Assembly (NCBI GenBank): GCA_963855995.1
Contig: OY979718.1
Span: 46,168,059-46,232,058 of the forward strand
Length of the DNA stretch: 64,000 nucleotides
Direction: 5' to 3'
Source: Muricea muricata
Taxonomy: Eukaryota; Cnidaria; Anthozoa; Malacalcyonacea; Plexauridae
Shown here in pieces: positions 13,192 to 24,830 of this stretch. Position 1 is the stretch's first letter; the number at the start of each line of letters is the position of its first letter. The position numbers and the translations under genes were made by a program. Below the pieces are notes generated by a model that was given only the letters and a program-made list of their open reading frames with translations, did not search any database and was not told where the DNA came from.

Positions 13192-14470
13192 GCTTATCTG
13201 TAACAACACTAACTGTTTCTATAAAATTATTATTGAAAAATATTAGCTTTCAATGTTTTGTCAATAGCATTATATACTTTTAAAAATTTCAGCAATATTT
13301 ATACATTACAAAAATATCTTATGTTATAAAAAAATAAAAAGTACTCAAATAATATTTAAACAAGAGACACATTCAAATATAATTTGAACATTGACAATTC
13401 ACAAGCAGACAAGTTTAAACTTTGATGGCAAGAAATATATTACTGGCACAGATGCACAATATCAGTATCACAGCATTGCACAATAATCGGCCATGCCAGG
13501 ACATGAGAAAATCATCATTTTACAGCTTGTCTGTACCAACACTAATTGTTTCTACAAAATTATTATTGCAAAACTATTTAAGCTTTGAATGTTTTGTCAA
13601 TAGCATCATATACTTTCAAAAATGTCAACAATATTTATATATTATAAAACTATCTGTCATGTTGTCATGCATTGGAAAAAGTACTCAAAGCAGACAAGTT
13701 TAAACTTTGATGACAAGAAATATATTGGCACAGTATCAGTATCACAGTACTGTACATGATCACCCATGCTGGGACATCAGAAAATCATTGCTTTACACTC
13801 AACTATGAATCATAGCTTATGGATATTTTATATTGCTAGAAAAGACTGTAGTTTATATAATAAATAGAAAATACAAGGATGCTTGAAAATACCAGTTTTA
13901 CTTCTCGTGTTGAACACTTGAACATGGCATTTACAATGATATTTATACAGCTTATCTGTACCAACACTGTTTCTAAAAAATTGTTATTGAAAAATCATTA
14001 GCTTTGAATGTTTTGTCAATAGCATTATATACTTTTTAAAATCTCTACAATATCTATATATTACAAAACTATCTGTCATGTCATGCATTGAAAATAAAAG
14101 TAAATACTCAAATAATATTTGAACAAGAGACACATTGAAACATAATTCGAACATTGACAATTCACTACAAGCAGACAATTTTTTGATGACAAGAAATAAT
14201 ATATTATATTGACACAGACGCACAGTATCAGTATCACAGCATTGTACGATAATCACCCATGTCAGGACATCAGAAAATCATCGCTTTACAACCAATTATA
14301 AATCATAATAGCTTGTGGATATTTTATGTTGCTCAAGAAAAGACCTTCTCGTGTTGAACACTTGAACACAGTGAACTTGAACATGACATTTACAATGACA
14401 TTTCAAAACAATAGCAACAGATACTCCGGGCAGAAATCTCAGCTTGGTCAAAAATATTAAAGCCAAGACA
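13192..14470. repeat. Imperfect tandem array, three copies of a 330-425 bp unit
   Basis: Units start at about 13192, 13525 and 13948, each with AGCTTRTCTGTAMCAACACT. They then share GTTTTGTCAATAGCAT, AGCAGACAA, CAGTATCAGTATCACAG and GACATSAGAAAATCATCG. Units 2 and 3 also share a spacer (TTCTCGTGTTGAACACTTGAA). Units differ by indels, so the array is old. Coding function is not evident: frames are short and not conserved between units. Confidence 0.8.
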
Positions 14471-14834
14471 ACAGCTTTAAATAGAGCCATAACATATTCC
14501 TACATTATCAGGCTAGTTCGTTATTTAGGTGATGAAATATGAATTGGTCATAAAAAGTTGTTGATAAATTACCTCAAAATCCAGACGTTTCGCCGGTTAA
14601 GGCTTCATCAGTGAGTACAATAATCTAAATAATAAAATCGTCCTCTATATATACATGCATTTGTCGCTTGATTGAAGCTATAAAACTAAAATGCAATGTC
14701 TAAGTTAAAAGAGTAATTGTTGTTTATTGTTGATTGTACCATAGGGCATGTTAGAAGCCTGATTGTTCCAATTGGTCAAATTAGATATCAATATTACGTC
14801 CAGCACAACCATTCATAATTCTGTCCGAATAATT

Positions 14835-15167
14835 GGCCCGATTTATACTAGAGACGGATGATCCGTCAAGACGGACAGATCACCCGTCTAAGTATAAACA
14901 CAAGACGAACTATCCAGACGAACTACGTAAAAAGATAGTTCGTCTAATAATTCGTCTGCGTATAAACGCGGGCATAAGCAGACGGATCATCCGTCAAGAC
15001 GAACTACGCGAGCAAATTCGTCTGAACAGACGAACTACGCCTATAGTTCGTCTTGACGGATGATCCGTCTGCTTGCCCGCGTTTATACAGACAAATTATC
15101 AGATGAACTATTTTTTCTTGCCCAAGTTCGTCCAGACGGATCATCCGTCTCTAGTATAAATCGGGCC
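14835..15167. mobile_element. 333-bp fold-back element built of palindromic motifs
   Basis: Perfect 33-bp terminal inverted repeats (14835-14867 and 15135-15167) start GGCCCGATTTATACTAGAG. A second inverted pair of about 45 bp is nested inside (about 14960-15006 and 15044-15088). The interior repeats two motifs. The near-palindrome GACGGATSATCCGTC is at 14853, 14981, 15055 and 15135. AGACGAACTA is at 14903, 14916, 14997 and 15028, and inverted at 14936 and 15044. Both flanks carry ATT, a possible 3-bp target duplication. There is no coding capacity. Confidence 0.85.
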
Positions 15168-15181
15168 ATTCCGAATCTTGA

Positions 15182-15490
15182 GTGCTTCGATCACTTCTCG
15201 CTCATACCGGTAATTTATATTTGAATGGAGGATTTTCCAACTTATTGTCGACTCGCTTTGCGGGTCAATATTATGAGGGTTCTCTTTTCTTAAGACGACT
15301 AATTGATGACATATTTATTGCATGGACATCAAATTCAATTACCAGTGACAGCTTATTATCCATTGCCAACAACTTGAACGATGCGATTAAATTTACAATC
15401 GAGCTACCTACGCAAAATAATCTACCATATCTTGATATAGTCGGCCGGCCAAGTTTTGAAATACACCGTCTGATGGCAACTTTGTGTTAG
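15182..15490 (+). pseudogene. Penelope-like reverse transcriptase fragment
   Basis: The frame contains FLRRLIDDIFIAW, a catalytic xxDD box, then FTIELPTQNNLPYLDI. This is the typical spacing of the palm and following segment in Penelope-like reverse transcriptases. The 5' part is cut off by the fold-back element ending at 15167 and the 3' part is lost at 15490. Only about 100 residues remain. Confidence 0.55.
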
Positions 15491-15540
15491 AAAAGTACAT
15501 TCGCGATATTTGTCTTTGTATTGCTTGTGTGATATAGATT

Positions 15541-15795
15541 TGGGGTGTTACCAAGTCTAATTCGGAATTTTTATGGGAAAAATCGAGAGACTATAATTCT
15601 TTAGTTCAAACATATTTTGATTATCGCTGTGAGGTCTGGGATCCGATTGGCAATATATTATCAAATAAACTGCAGAGTCTACAAAATAGGACAGCAAGAA
15701 TTATTATGGGTTATCCAAACGAGCACGGTCAATCGAATGCTGCTATGGCAGAGCTCGGGTGGAAAACTCTAAAGGAGCGCCGACTGGTAATACCG
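15541..15795 (+). pseudogene. LINE reverse transcriptase C-terminal (thumb) fragment
   Basis: The plus-strand frame reads [14 protein letters not shown], then [17 protein letters not shown] and [11 protein letters not shown]. This is the stereotyped region after the palm in CR1/jockey-group LINE polymerases. The fragment sits directly behind a Penelope-like fragment of a different class, so the two were joined by separate insertions or deletions. It ends shortly before a microsatellite. Confidence 0.7.
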
Positions 15796-15894
15796 ACCGA
15801 TAATCTTACAATTTTCCTGAAGAAGTCCTTTTCTTTGGTAAATAAACCAGCCGACAGACATAATAAATCCAGGCATGACAATCAAAACCTATTC

Positions 15895-16079
<185 letters not shown>

Positions 16080-16119
16080 TACACTGCATGTCCGGCGCTT
16101 ATGGTTAATGTGTGATTTG

Positions 16120-16286
16120 TAGTTAGCTAGTCTGGACTTAAAATTGGCAGTAAGGCCAACACCTTGCAAGCCACAAAGCACACACTCAGCAAGATACACT
16201 ACATTACTGGAAGTACACGTCAAAGATTTTAAAATAAGAAATATCCTTCCAGTGGCAGCTGCACGAAAGGAATTACCAAAATTCAA
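16120..16286 (-). pseudogene. Second Penelope-like GIY-YIG endonuclease fragment
   Basis: The minus-strand frame reads [20 protein letters not shown], then [15 protein letters not shown] and KRRTC. The first Y and the C-x-x-C pair are in place, but the second half of the signature is degenerate (QGVG instead of a YIG-like triplet), so nuclease activity is unlikely. It is on the opposite strand from the polymerase fragment at 15182 and is probably a separate insertion. Confidence 0.55.
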
Positions 16287-17475
16287 AAAATTCTTACAGC
16301 TATGTAAAGTTCAACCGATGGTAAATTTGTGTATACATGTGTGTTATTAAGAATTTCCCTACTACTACATTGGGTCAGATATGTTACATTTTGATCTAGA
16401 ATTTAAACCTTTCACTTTCTCATAAATGACAATTCAGTTTCTTCCCTTGGAACAATTCAGTTAAGTTTAAGTTCACATCCTTGACTTCCTGGGTGAGCAA
16501 AATTATGTGAAAGATTGCCTAATTAACTCTTTCTTGAGTTTGAGAAACTATACCCACATTTTTATTTTTGTTCTTTTACAGATAATTATGACAAGTCAAA
16601 AAACAGCCAGGATGGGAAATGATGATGGATAGGCACTACAATGGCCTGAAAAAGGAAATGGACAAGAAAGATCCGAACAGACAGGTTGTAAATTGTTATC
16701 TAAACAAGGAATATCCTGCAAGACGCCTTTATAAGCTTAATGACATAGTCATATTGTTTTGAGTATGAAAGGACAACTTTTTTGTTAAATTTCTATTTAT
16801 TTGCATATAATTGTGACATGGTCTAAGGCAGTATGTCCATGCATTCTGTTAAGTAGGTCATTGAGAATGCTATAGGAGAGTCTTAGTGATCAATGATCAA
16901 TAAGATTTCTATTTTCTATTTTTATTATGCTTTTTTTTTAAATTTCATAAATATATTTTTGGTTTTTTTATATATATTTATGTTGAATATACGATGAGAA
17001 TGATGCATGGGCAACCATACTGGAGACCGACAAAGATTTCTCTTAATTACTCCGCCTGCCGTAGGCGAGGCGGAGTTTTAAATTCGCCCGGTTTCTGTTT
17101 TTTTTTTCGGTGTCAGAAGTCGGTGCCGCCGCTAATGGGTGATACCGCTGGGCACAAGCCGCGTGAGCCGACCTAAACACGTCGTTTAAACTCAATTTCC
17201 AGCGGAATATGTCAACAAAACACGCATTTTAACATGTATGCTAGAACATCTAAACCGCAAGAAGGTTTTACGTGCAAAAATTCTCATGCAAAATGTTTTA
17301 AAACGACAAATTCCACCGCGAAACTTTACCGAGGGGCGATGAGAGCGTGCTTGCGTCATTTTCTGTTGTATTCCTACTTTTAAGGAAATTTAGAAATTTC
17401 TACACAAGAATCAAACGCAAATTCTACTGAAATATCTACATACAAAACACAATTTTTATATAGGTAATAGTATAA

Positions 17476-17818
17476 TTTCGAGTGCAATTACGGATAAACA
17501 AGCACGAGTGAGTTTTTAAAAACTGCAAAATAGCGCGAGTCCGAAGGACGAGCGCTATTTGCGGTTTTTAAAAACCCAAATTGTGTTGAAATTTCGACGA
17601 AATCTTTAAGCAAACGTGAAAATTCGGCCGCCATATTTTTGGTTTTTTAGCGAGTAAATCCCATCGCTCAAAGAGCTTATTACAGATTTTTGCACTGTTG
17701 TTACAGATTTTTGCACTGTTGTTACAGATTTTTGCACTGTTGTTACAGATTTTTGCACTGTGTTACAGATTTTTGCACTGTTCTGGGTGATGTTTGGGAT
17801 TAACTGCACTCGAATCAA
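17476..17818. mobile_element. Nested MITE carrying a 21-bp tandem repeat
   Basis: This is present only in copy 1 of the host element. The ends are inverted: TTTCGAGTGCAATTA on the left and TAACTGCACTCGAATC on the right. Five units of a 20-21 bp repeat (TTACAGATTTTTGCACTGTTG) lie at 17680-17783 and give the short repeated TTVQKSV reading on the minus strand. Confidence 0.65.
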
Positions 17819-18429
17819 CCAATCACAGCCCAGAAACATTTCCTTGTATATTATTAAACATGTAATAGTCAACAAAAAGGGACAGGAGGGTTCTTTATCA
17901 AAAAATTGCTCTAGAAATGTTTTAAAACGGCAAATAAAAGGTAAGAGACATTTTACATTCCAATTCCAGAAATACATATGTTAGTCTAAAGTTCCCAACA
18001 AATTATATCGTGGAGACTTCAGACTTAATAGCTTAGTCTAATTTTTAATTTTTGTTTTTATGAGCGATTTTATTACTTGTTTTGTTAGAACGTCAACAGT
18101 CATAGCTGAGTGCGGCATTTTAGTCTTTATCTATAGTATTTATAATAACTTTCTTTATAAAAAAATTGACATGTTTATTGTTGAATAGTTGACTCAGAGA
18201 AAGGATTTCAAATTGGATATCACAGAAAATACAGATCACAGAAATACTTTTAAGTCGATTACTGTAAAGATTGTTGCTATAATTATTAAAATAGCAAGAA
18301 AAAACTCAAAAATGCAAAATAAAAAAAAGAACAAAATTTAACTTAAATTTAGTAAAATTTCAACTGGCACTTTCTCCATTTGCCAAAACTTTATCAGACA
18401 CCCTGCCTATATACCAATGTTTTAACTGA

Positions 18430-18960
18430 CACCTGAAGCTTTCTGGAAGTAAATACTTTGTCAGCATGTCGAAAGTCTAACTGACAACTTGTGGGCATGT
18501 ACAGGTTAAAGTCTAACTAACATCTTGTCAACTAGCCAAAAGCCTTACCGACATCTTGTTAACAAGCCAAAAGCCTTACCGACATCTTCTCACCAAGCCA
18601 AAAGCCTAACCGACATCTTTTCAACAAGCCAAAAGCCTTACCGGCATCTTGTCAACAAGCCAAAAGCCTAACCAACATCTTGTCAACAAGCCAAAAGCTT
18701 AACCAACATCTTTTCAACAAGCCAAAAGCCTAACTGACATCTTGTCAACAAGCCAAAAACCTAACCGGCATCTTGTCAACGTGCCAAAAGTCTAACTAGG
18801 AGCATATCAACATGTCAAAAGTCCATTTCAAAGCTTGTCCACATATCAAAAGACTAACTCAGATCTTATCAACATGTCAAAAGTCTGCTCGAAAACTTGT
18901 CAACTAGTCAAAATCCTTACCAACATTTTATAAACATGCCAAATATTTACCTGACACCTT
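18430..18960. repeat. Minisatellite of about 31 bp inside copy 1
   Basis: Many imperfect copies of a unit containing AAGCCAAAAGCCTAACCGACA and TCTTGTCAAC. The outer units are more diverged (TCAAAAGTC variants). The same array, inverted, is at about 28260-28830 in copy 2. Confidence 0.9.
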
Positions 18961-19514
18961 ATCAACACATCAAATATCTAATTCAAAGCTTGTCAATATA
19001 TCAAAAGGCTAGCCAACATTTTCCCAACAAATTATATCGTGGAGACTTCAGGCAGTGTGCTACAGAATAGATTTAATAAATTGATGGATTTAATAGACTG
19101 ATGTATTGTATACACTTTTAGTAAAATTTTCTTTACTTGCAAAATAAAACAGCTATTTGTTGGTGGCATTATGGCAAAAGAATCTTGTTTAACATATGTA
19201 CTATGAAAGTCTTTAATCTAAATTAAATTCTAAAAAATGCAATCCTACTAGGACTCTGGACAGAGTGCCTGGCAGGTCACTCAGACATTGATTTTTGGTT
19301 ATCTTAGTGATTGCATAAGATGTGCTAGCAATGTCTTAAAATGCCTTGGAAGGTACCCTAATAATAATTGATTTAAAAAGGAATTAGTTGGACAGAACAG
19401 AAATAAGTGAATGTACCCCACTCCCAATGAACTCTCTAGTTACAGCCCTGCCTGGCCTTGTGCCCATTTTCGTTTGGCAGGCGGAGTGAACGCCTTAGCA
19501 GGCGTCTTGTTTAA

Positions 19515-19612
19515 GTAAATTTTCAGATCAAGTATGTTAAGAAATTTTTTTTGAAATGAGAAAATATTTTCTTATTTCAAAAAAACACATTTGATCTGAA
19601 AATTTACTTGAA
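19515..19612. repeat. AT-rich hairpin with about 45-bp arms
   Basis: AAGTAAATTTTCAGATCAAG is inverted as CTTGATCTGAAAATTTACTT-like sequence about 70 bp later. It is followed by more AAGAAAATATTTTCTT palindromes up to about 19785. Confidence 0.7.
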
Positions 19613-19790
19613 TTAAGAAAACGTTGGAGGACAAATTCCTATTTTAAGAAATTATTTTCTCAATTTAGGAAAATCTTCTTAATAAGAAAAAATCTTATTT
19701 AGAGTATTTTCCTGTTATTCTCCCAAGAAAATATTTTCTTATTTTATAAAAATATTTTCTCAATTTAAGAAAATTTTCTTAAAGGGAAAT

Positions 19791-20302
19791 GGCAACAAAA
19801 ATATTTATTGTCTCAATTGAAAGAGACTCTAAAACAATAAAAAGAAGTATATTGCAAAATTTTTATATCTGTTTTACTTCGGGAGATATTCTCACCTAAA
19901 TCAACGAACTGTCCGCCATCTTGGATTAATTTTTCACCTCATTAACTATGTTTTGGTGACGTCACAACAGGGATAAGCCTGTCAAAAATCCTCCTAAATA
20001 CCTACCAACAATCAAATATTGTTTGAAATTTTCTCAGTCCGTGCTGGAATCCGAAACACTTGCCGTACATGCGGTTATGAGAGCATATTAACCATTGTGT
20101 CGTAAGAAAAAAAATCGCGTGATCCCAGTTGTGACGTACCGTGCATATCCCAAAATATCCAAGATAACGGACAACTAAAGATTTCAAGTCAAAATATCTC
20201 ACCAAATAAGGCAAATATAAAAATTCTGTAATAGACTTCTATATATTGTTTTGAAGTCTCTTTCAAATGAGACGATAAAAAATTTTGTTGCCATTTCCCT
20301 TT
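19791..20302. mobile_element. 512-bp MITE with very long inverted arms
   Basis: The ends read AAAGGGAAATGGCAACAAAA on the left and its complement on the right. Inverted similarity continues inward for about 200 bp, including AGAGACT, GAGATATT and CATCTTGGAT blocks. Each arm holds a TGACGT motif near the centre (GGTGACGTCACAAC on the left). There is no open frame of note. The superfamily is not determined. Confidence 0.75.
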
Positions 20303-20394
20303 GAAATAAGTTTTTTTCTCTTAAAACAAAAAAATGATTTTTTGCTGTGTATTGAAAAATCAATTACTACATCCTATCTCACGAATATAAAAGT

Positions 20395-20757
20395 TCAGAG
20401 AATGTAATCTAGTCCGTTTAATGTCCCAAACCCTAATTTTCTTCTCAGATGGGTTCGAACCGAATCTACTGATGGGCGGCTATCATACTTGTCCAGGCTA
20501 ATTACCCAGTCCGCAGCCAAACACTGTGTTGGTTGATTGTTGTAGGGGCGGGTTGGTGCATAACACCGCACTTGTTCAAAGCGGTAGATTTTGTTATCTC
20601 CTCGATCGTTCCTTTCTAGACCATTCATGTACTGAATCTCCGATGAACATTTTGAGTAGCCTTTCTTGTCAAAACTGGTCCCCCAGTTGGTCATAGAGCA
20701 TGATGCCATCGCCGACGAGATAAACAAAGGAAACACTAACCGAGCGGTTACCAACAT
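20395..20757 (-). CDS. Putative small secreted protein with W-x-x-S-x-D-K repeats
   Basis: A 120-residue ORF starts at ATG 20757. Residues 1-18 look like a signal peptide (MLVTARLVFPLFISSAMA). The mature part has two related segments. The first is NWGTSFDKKGYSKC followed by a MNGLERND...IYRFEQVRC stretch. The second begins CLAADWVISLDKYD and then diverges at once. The W..S(F/L)DK motif, a spaced cysteine and an aromatic-rich block resemble a repeated extracellular domain seen in cnidarian and mollusc secreted proteins, whose name I cannot give with certainty. Loss of the motif just inside repeat 2 suggests truncation or a missing downstream exon. Function is unknown. Confidence 0.5.
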   Translation of the reverse strand: MLVTARLVFPLFISSAMASCSMTNWGTSFDKKGYSKCSSEIQYMNGLERNDRGDNKIYRFEQVRCYAPTRPYNNQPTQCLAADWVISLDKYDSRPSVDSVRTHLRRKLGFGTLNGLDYIL

Positions 20758-21540
20758 TTTGATGTTTAGAATCCTAAAAATAGTTTAAGGATAATAGTCC
20801 ACTATAAGAATAGAGGCCGTTTTTCACCTGAAGTGCCAGTGGCCACACTTATGTGACCATGCCCTATTAAGGTTATAAATATTTATAATTTCTTGTTATT
20901 TTTCTAAATGTTTCTTTTATACGGGGATTATTCTGTCCTTGAGAGGAGCATGTTTCTGGGCAGACTTTTCAATTTCCCGACCTAATCAAATCTGGTTATT
21001 TATTTACTGACGATTTCCAAATCAATTCGCTGACAACTCTCGATCGTTTTTGCCCGACGTAAGGGAATTTCTATACATATATATGTAGTACAGCAAATGA
21101 CCATGTAATTTGACCATGTATAGTCAATAAAATAAAAAAGAAACCCGGTTTAAAATGTTTGAAGTTATTCTATAATTTTTTCTACTAATACTTATACTTA
21201 ACTTAAGGCCAACATCGCTGGATAAATATGTCTAAGAACACTTCAACTGAGAGGAAAACGTACTGCAGAGTCTTACAAACCTAATAAATGTAAACTTGAG
21301 GATTCTACGTACCAATTTTAAGTGAGATTTTGAATATTACAATTCTTCAGGAACTCTTCTTTCAGGAAGACACTGAAGTTTTGTAAAACTTGAATGACAT
21401 CATTCCATATTCATATACTCATTATTCTTTTATGTGAAAAAAATGTCAACAAAATGTTCAATTTTTAATATCCGAAGCCTAAAGTCTTGAAACTGGTTAA
21501 GCGACATGTATAGTTTCAGTAATTGTGTTTAATTACCAAC
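20758..21540. other. Intergenic, nothing recognised
   Basis: AT-rich, with no supported exon, RNA gene or repeat structure. It would include the promoter of the 20757 ORF if that gene is real, but no clear TATA context was seen. Confidence 0.4.
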
Positions 21541-21544
21541 AGGT

Positions 21545-24500
21545 TGATTGATTGATTGATAATAATATTTATTCAGGAAAGCCAACATCACAAAAAGTGT
21601 TTTTTAGATGGTTCCAGAGAAACATCAAACTTATTACATACACATTTATATTTACAGTAAAAAGTTATAAAATTAGAATAACAAGATATTACAAAGTTTA
21701 GGTAGTATTATGGAGATGGTATTTTAAAAAGTTCATTTCTAAAGGTTGCTAATTGTTCGCAAGATTTTATTCCGTAATCCAAAGCGTTATATTCTTGGCA
21801 TCCTTGGTAAACTAGTTTCTGTTTTCCCCAATTTGTCTTCGGTTTACTAAGGTAAATATCGTCCTTGCGTCTTGTGTTATATGTATGGTTAGTATTAGGC
21901 AGTTCAAAATCGAACTCTGTTAGATTATTTTTAATTTTAAATATGGTTAGTAAACAATGTAGATAGCGCCGGTGGGAAAGCGGATGCCAGCATAGCTTGT
22001 CGAGGGCTTCGGTTGGAAGAGGACAAGTAGGGAGCGTCAAGAATTGTTTTTGCGGCTTTATTTTGTAGAATTTGTAATTGGTCCATAAGGGACAAGTTAT
22101 TTTTGTCACCCCATATAATATAAGCGTAGTCGAACAGTGGGAGAATTAGAGCGTTGCATACAGTGAGTCGAGCTTTGGTTGGAAGGAAGGCTTTAACTCT
22201 TCTTAACAATCCAATACGTTGGTTAATTTTTGTTGATATTTCATTTAAGTGGTCAGACAAGGTGAGATTTTCTGAGAAAGCTATTCCTAAGTATTTGATA
22301 GTACGTTCTCGAGTAAGTTGATGGTGGTTGACAAATATAGAGATGTTGGTGAGTGATTTCAGACGGCTGCTACTACCGAAAAGGAGAAACTTGGATTTCG
22401 TACAGTTTAATGTGAGAAGATTGTCCGCCAGCCACTGGGAAATTAAGTTAAGGTCTTCCTTAACATATTTCTTAATGTCGTTGGCCGAGGTGGAAGAATA
22501 ATATAATAAGGTACTATCGTCTGCGTAAAGTATTATTTTGCAATGTTTGATGACGTTAGGCATGTCGTTGACGTAGATAATAAATAATAAGGGACCCAAG
22601 ATGCTGCATTGTGGGACGCCAACAGTTACAGGCAAAGAGGTGGATAACGTATCGTTAATCGATGTTATTTGTCTACGGGAGGTAAGGTAAGAATGGAACC
22701 AACGTAACGAGTTATCATCTAGGCCAACCGATTTCAATTTCCGCAACAAAATAGCATGGTCAACAGTGTCGAAGGCTTTGCTAAAGTCTAGGAAAACAAA
22801 TGCTGTGACAAGACCGTTATCAGCGTTATCAAGGATATTGTCCGTGACGAATGCTAAAGCATGCAGTACTGGTCGATAATTTCGGTCTGAAGCCAAATTG
22901 TTGAGGTGACAGGATGTTGTTTTCACGCAGATGATTGTAAATCTGTGTATGAACGAAACGCTCCAAAATTTTACGCAGGATAGGGAGTACGGTGATAGGT
23001 CTGTAATTTGACATGTTCGAGTGATCTCCAGATTTAAAAATTGGCGTTACTTTACCATCTTTCCAAATCTGGGGAAAAGTAGAGGACTTCAGCGAATGAT
23101 TAAATATTTCGGTTAGAGTGGGAGCTATAACTGTGGCAGCATCTTTCAGTAGTCGGGCGCTGATACGATCCAGGCCTGTAGATTTATTAGTTTTTAGAGT
23201 TGATAGCTGTTTGATGACAGAGGAAATTTCTATTTCTTTGAATTGAAAAGTAGCATGAACCTGGTATGGTGGGTTAGAGGCAGGGGTAGATCGGGTATAT
23301 TTTTGTTTAATTGCGTTCGCCAAAGTTATTCCGATATTAGTGAAAAAGTTGTTGAAAAGAGATGCTATAGATTTAGTATCTTTGTGTTCCATACCATTGG
23401 ATATAATGGAACTAGGGGCAGACGATGGCTTACTACGCGATGTTATTTCGTTAAGAGTTTTCCAAAGACCAGAGGGGTTTTTGTTGTTCTCTTTAATCAA
23501 CTTCTCATAGTAATTGGATTTGCCTTCGCGTATTTGTTTGTTTACAAGACAACAGAGTTTGCGATATGCTGACCAATGGATTTTTGACTGGGTTTTTTGA
23601 GCTTTTTTGAGATGATAATCTCGATCGTGCATTGCCTGATTTATCTCAACAGTCATGCAAGGATTGCTAATTCCCTTAACCTTCATGTTCTTGATTGGTG
23701 CGTGCTGATCTGCCAAGTCTATGAACTGTTTGCACCAGTTGTTGACGGTGGTGTTAATATCGCTATCATCTACTACAGCCGACCAATCAGTATCTTTGAG
23801 GTCTTGTAAAAAGGATTGTTTATTTTAATGTTTATATGAGCGGTATTCAATTGTACGCGGGGGAGCTTTGGGGACACCAGATTTAAAGACGCAGAAAACG
23901 AGAGAGTGATCACTTAACGAGCAAGGGATTACACCATTTCGGACAATCCTGCGAGAATTATTTACAAAAATCGAGTCAATCATTGTTTGTGATGTTTCCG
24001 TGATTCTTGTTGGTTCCGTGATTACTTGGTCTAGGTGCAGTTGGCGGGAGAAGTTAAGCATTTGTCTGGAGGGAGATCGGCTGTTAGTACTAAGATCAAC
24101 GTTGAAGTCACCCAGAAAAATAAATTCGCTGTCGTTTGGGAGTTTTAGGATAACACTGTTCAGTTGATTGATGTAGTTTCTAATGGTTTATTTGGGGCCC
24201 TGTAAACACAGCATATGAACAGTTTTTTGGTCTTGGATCGTAAAATTTCAATCATGGAGTTTTCTAGTCATTGATCATGAGGTCAGAGTGGGTTTTGAAA
24301 GGCAAACTATCACGAGCATAAATGGCAGTGCCACCACCAATTTTCTCACAACGGTCCATTCTTAAGATTGAGTAACCTGGTAAACTTATTTCAGCGTCCA
24401 ATATACTTGTTTAAGCCAGGTCTCAGATACCGAGAATACGTCATATGGATTATCTTTCATTAGTAATCGGAGAGAATCGATTTTTGGCAAGATACTTCGG

Positions 24501-24830
24501 GTGTTTACTTGGGAGATCTTTAGTCCACGTACATTAGGTGGTGGTATGGAGAAACTGCAGTTGGGACCAGGATTAGTAGAAATGTCATTAGATAGAAACA
24601 TTAGGATCATAGAAATGGAGAAGTTCATGGCAATACGAAATCCACGGATTAATTTCGTGTTAGACAAGAGGGGTTTGGTGGAGGTAGGGTGACGGGTAAT
24701 ATAAGAATGGGAATATTTGCTCATAGGATTCGACAACAACTGGGAGACATACAAAGTCTTATGGTTGAGGTCGGCTGGAGGAGATCGGGACACTTTTCTT
24801 GAAAAACTTGACAAATAGAGGTATATACGT
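21545..24830 (-). mobile_element. CR1/L2-type LINE, nearly full length but broken
   Basis: A minus-strand non-LTR element. The 3' end at about 21545 carries an AATAAATATTATTATC then ATCA microsatellite tail. In order it encodes a short N-terminal region with a 2A-like motif, an APE-type endonuclease, a reverse transcriptase and the conserved C-terminal KLCWHPLSHRRYLHC block. The order endonuclease then polymerase and the [19 protein letters not shown] and YADD blocks place it in the CR1/L2/Rex/jockey group. The 5' boundary is not defined by sequence. At least one nonsense codon and three frame changes show it is inactive. Confidence 0.85.
21708..24814 (-). pseudogene. LINE ORF2-like polyprotein, interrupted
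   Basis: Fragments in order: 24386-24814 (2A-like DISTNPGP at residues 77-84, then endonuclease start with QVNTRSI and SETWL); 23825-24061 (endonuclease end, PCSLSDHSLV); 22829-23716 (polymerase fingers, NYRPITVLP and LSPQQFGFRP); 21937-22926 (palm, DFSKAFD at residues 47-53 and YADD at 134-137); 21708-22109 (C-terminus). A TAA at about 23822-23824 separates the second and third fragments in the same frame. Frame changes fall near 22862 and near 22000-22100. The usual GVPQG box reads GVPQC, so palm substitution adds to the damage. Confidence 0.85.

Larger units (their letters stand above)
17045..19510 (+). mobile_element. Helentron-like non-autonomous element, copy 1
   Basis: Boundaries come from comparison with copies at 27780-30075 and 54794-55433. 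The left end is T|AATTACTCCGCCTGCC. The right end carries the inverted GGCAGGCGGAGT, then a hairpin (ACGCCTTAGCAGGCGT), then CTTGT|T. Subterminal inverted repeats, a hairpin beyond the right one, a central minisatellite and T/T junctions with no target duplication are the described architecture of Helentron-associated HINE elements. No rolling-circle protein is encoded. A 29-bp direct repeat (CCAACAAATTATATCGTGG...) at about 17995 and 19022 brackets the minisatellite. The class assignment is inferred from structure. Confidence 0.65.
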
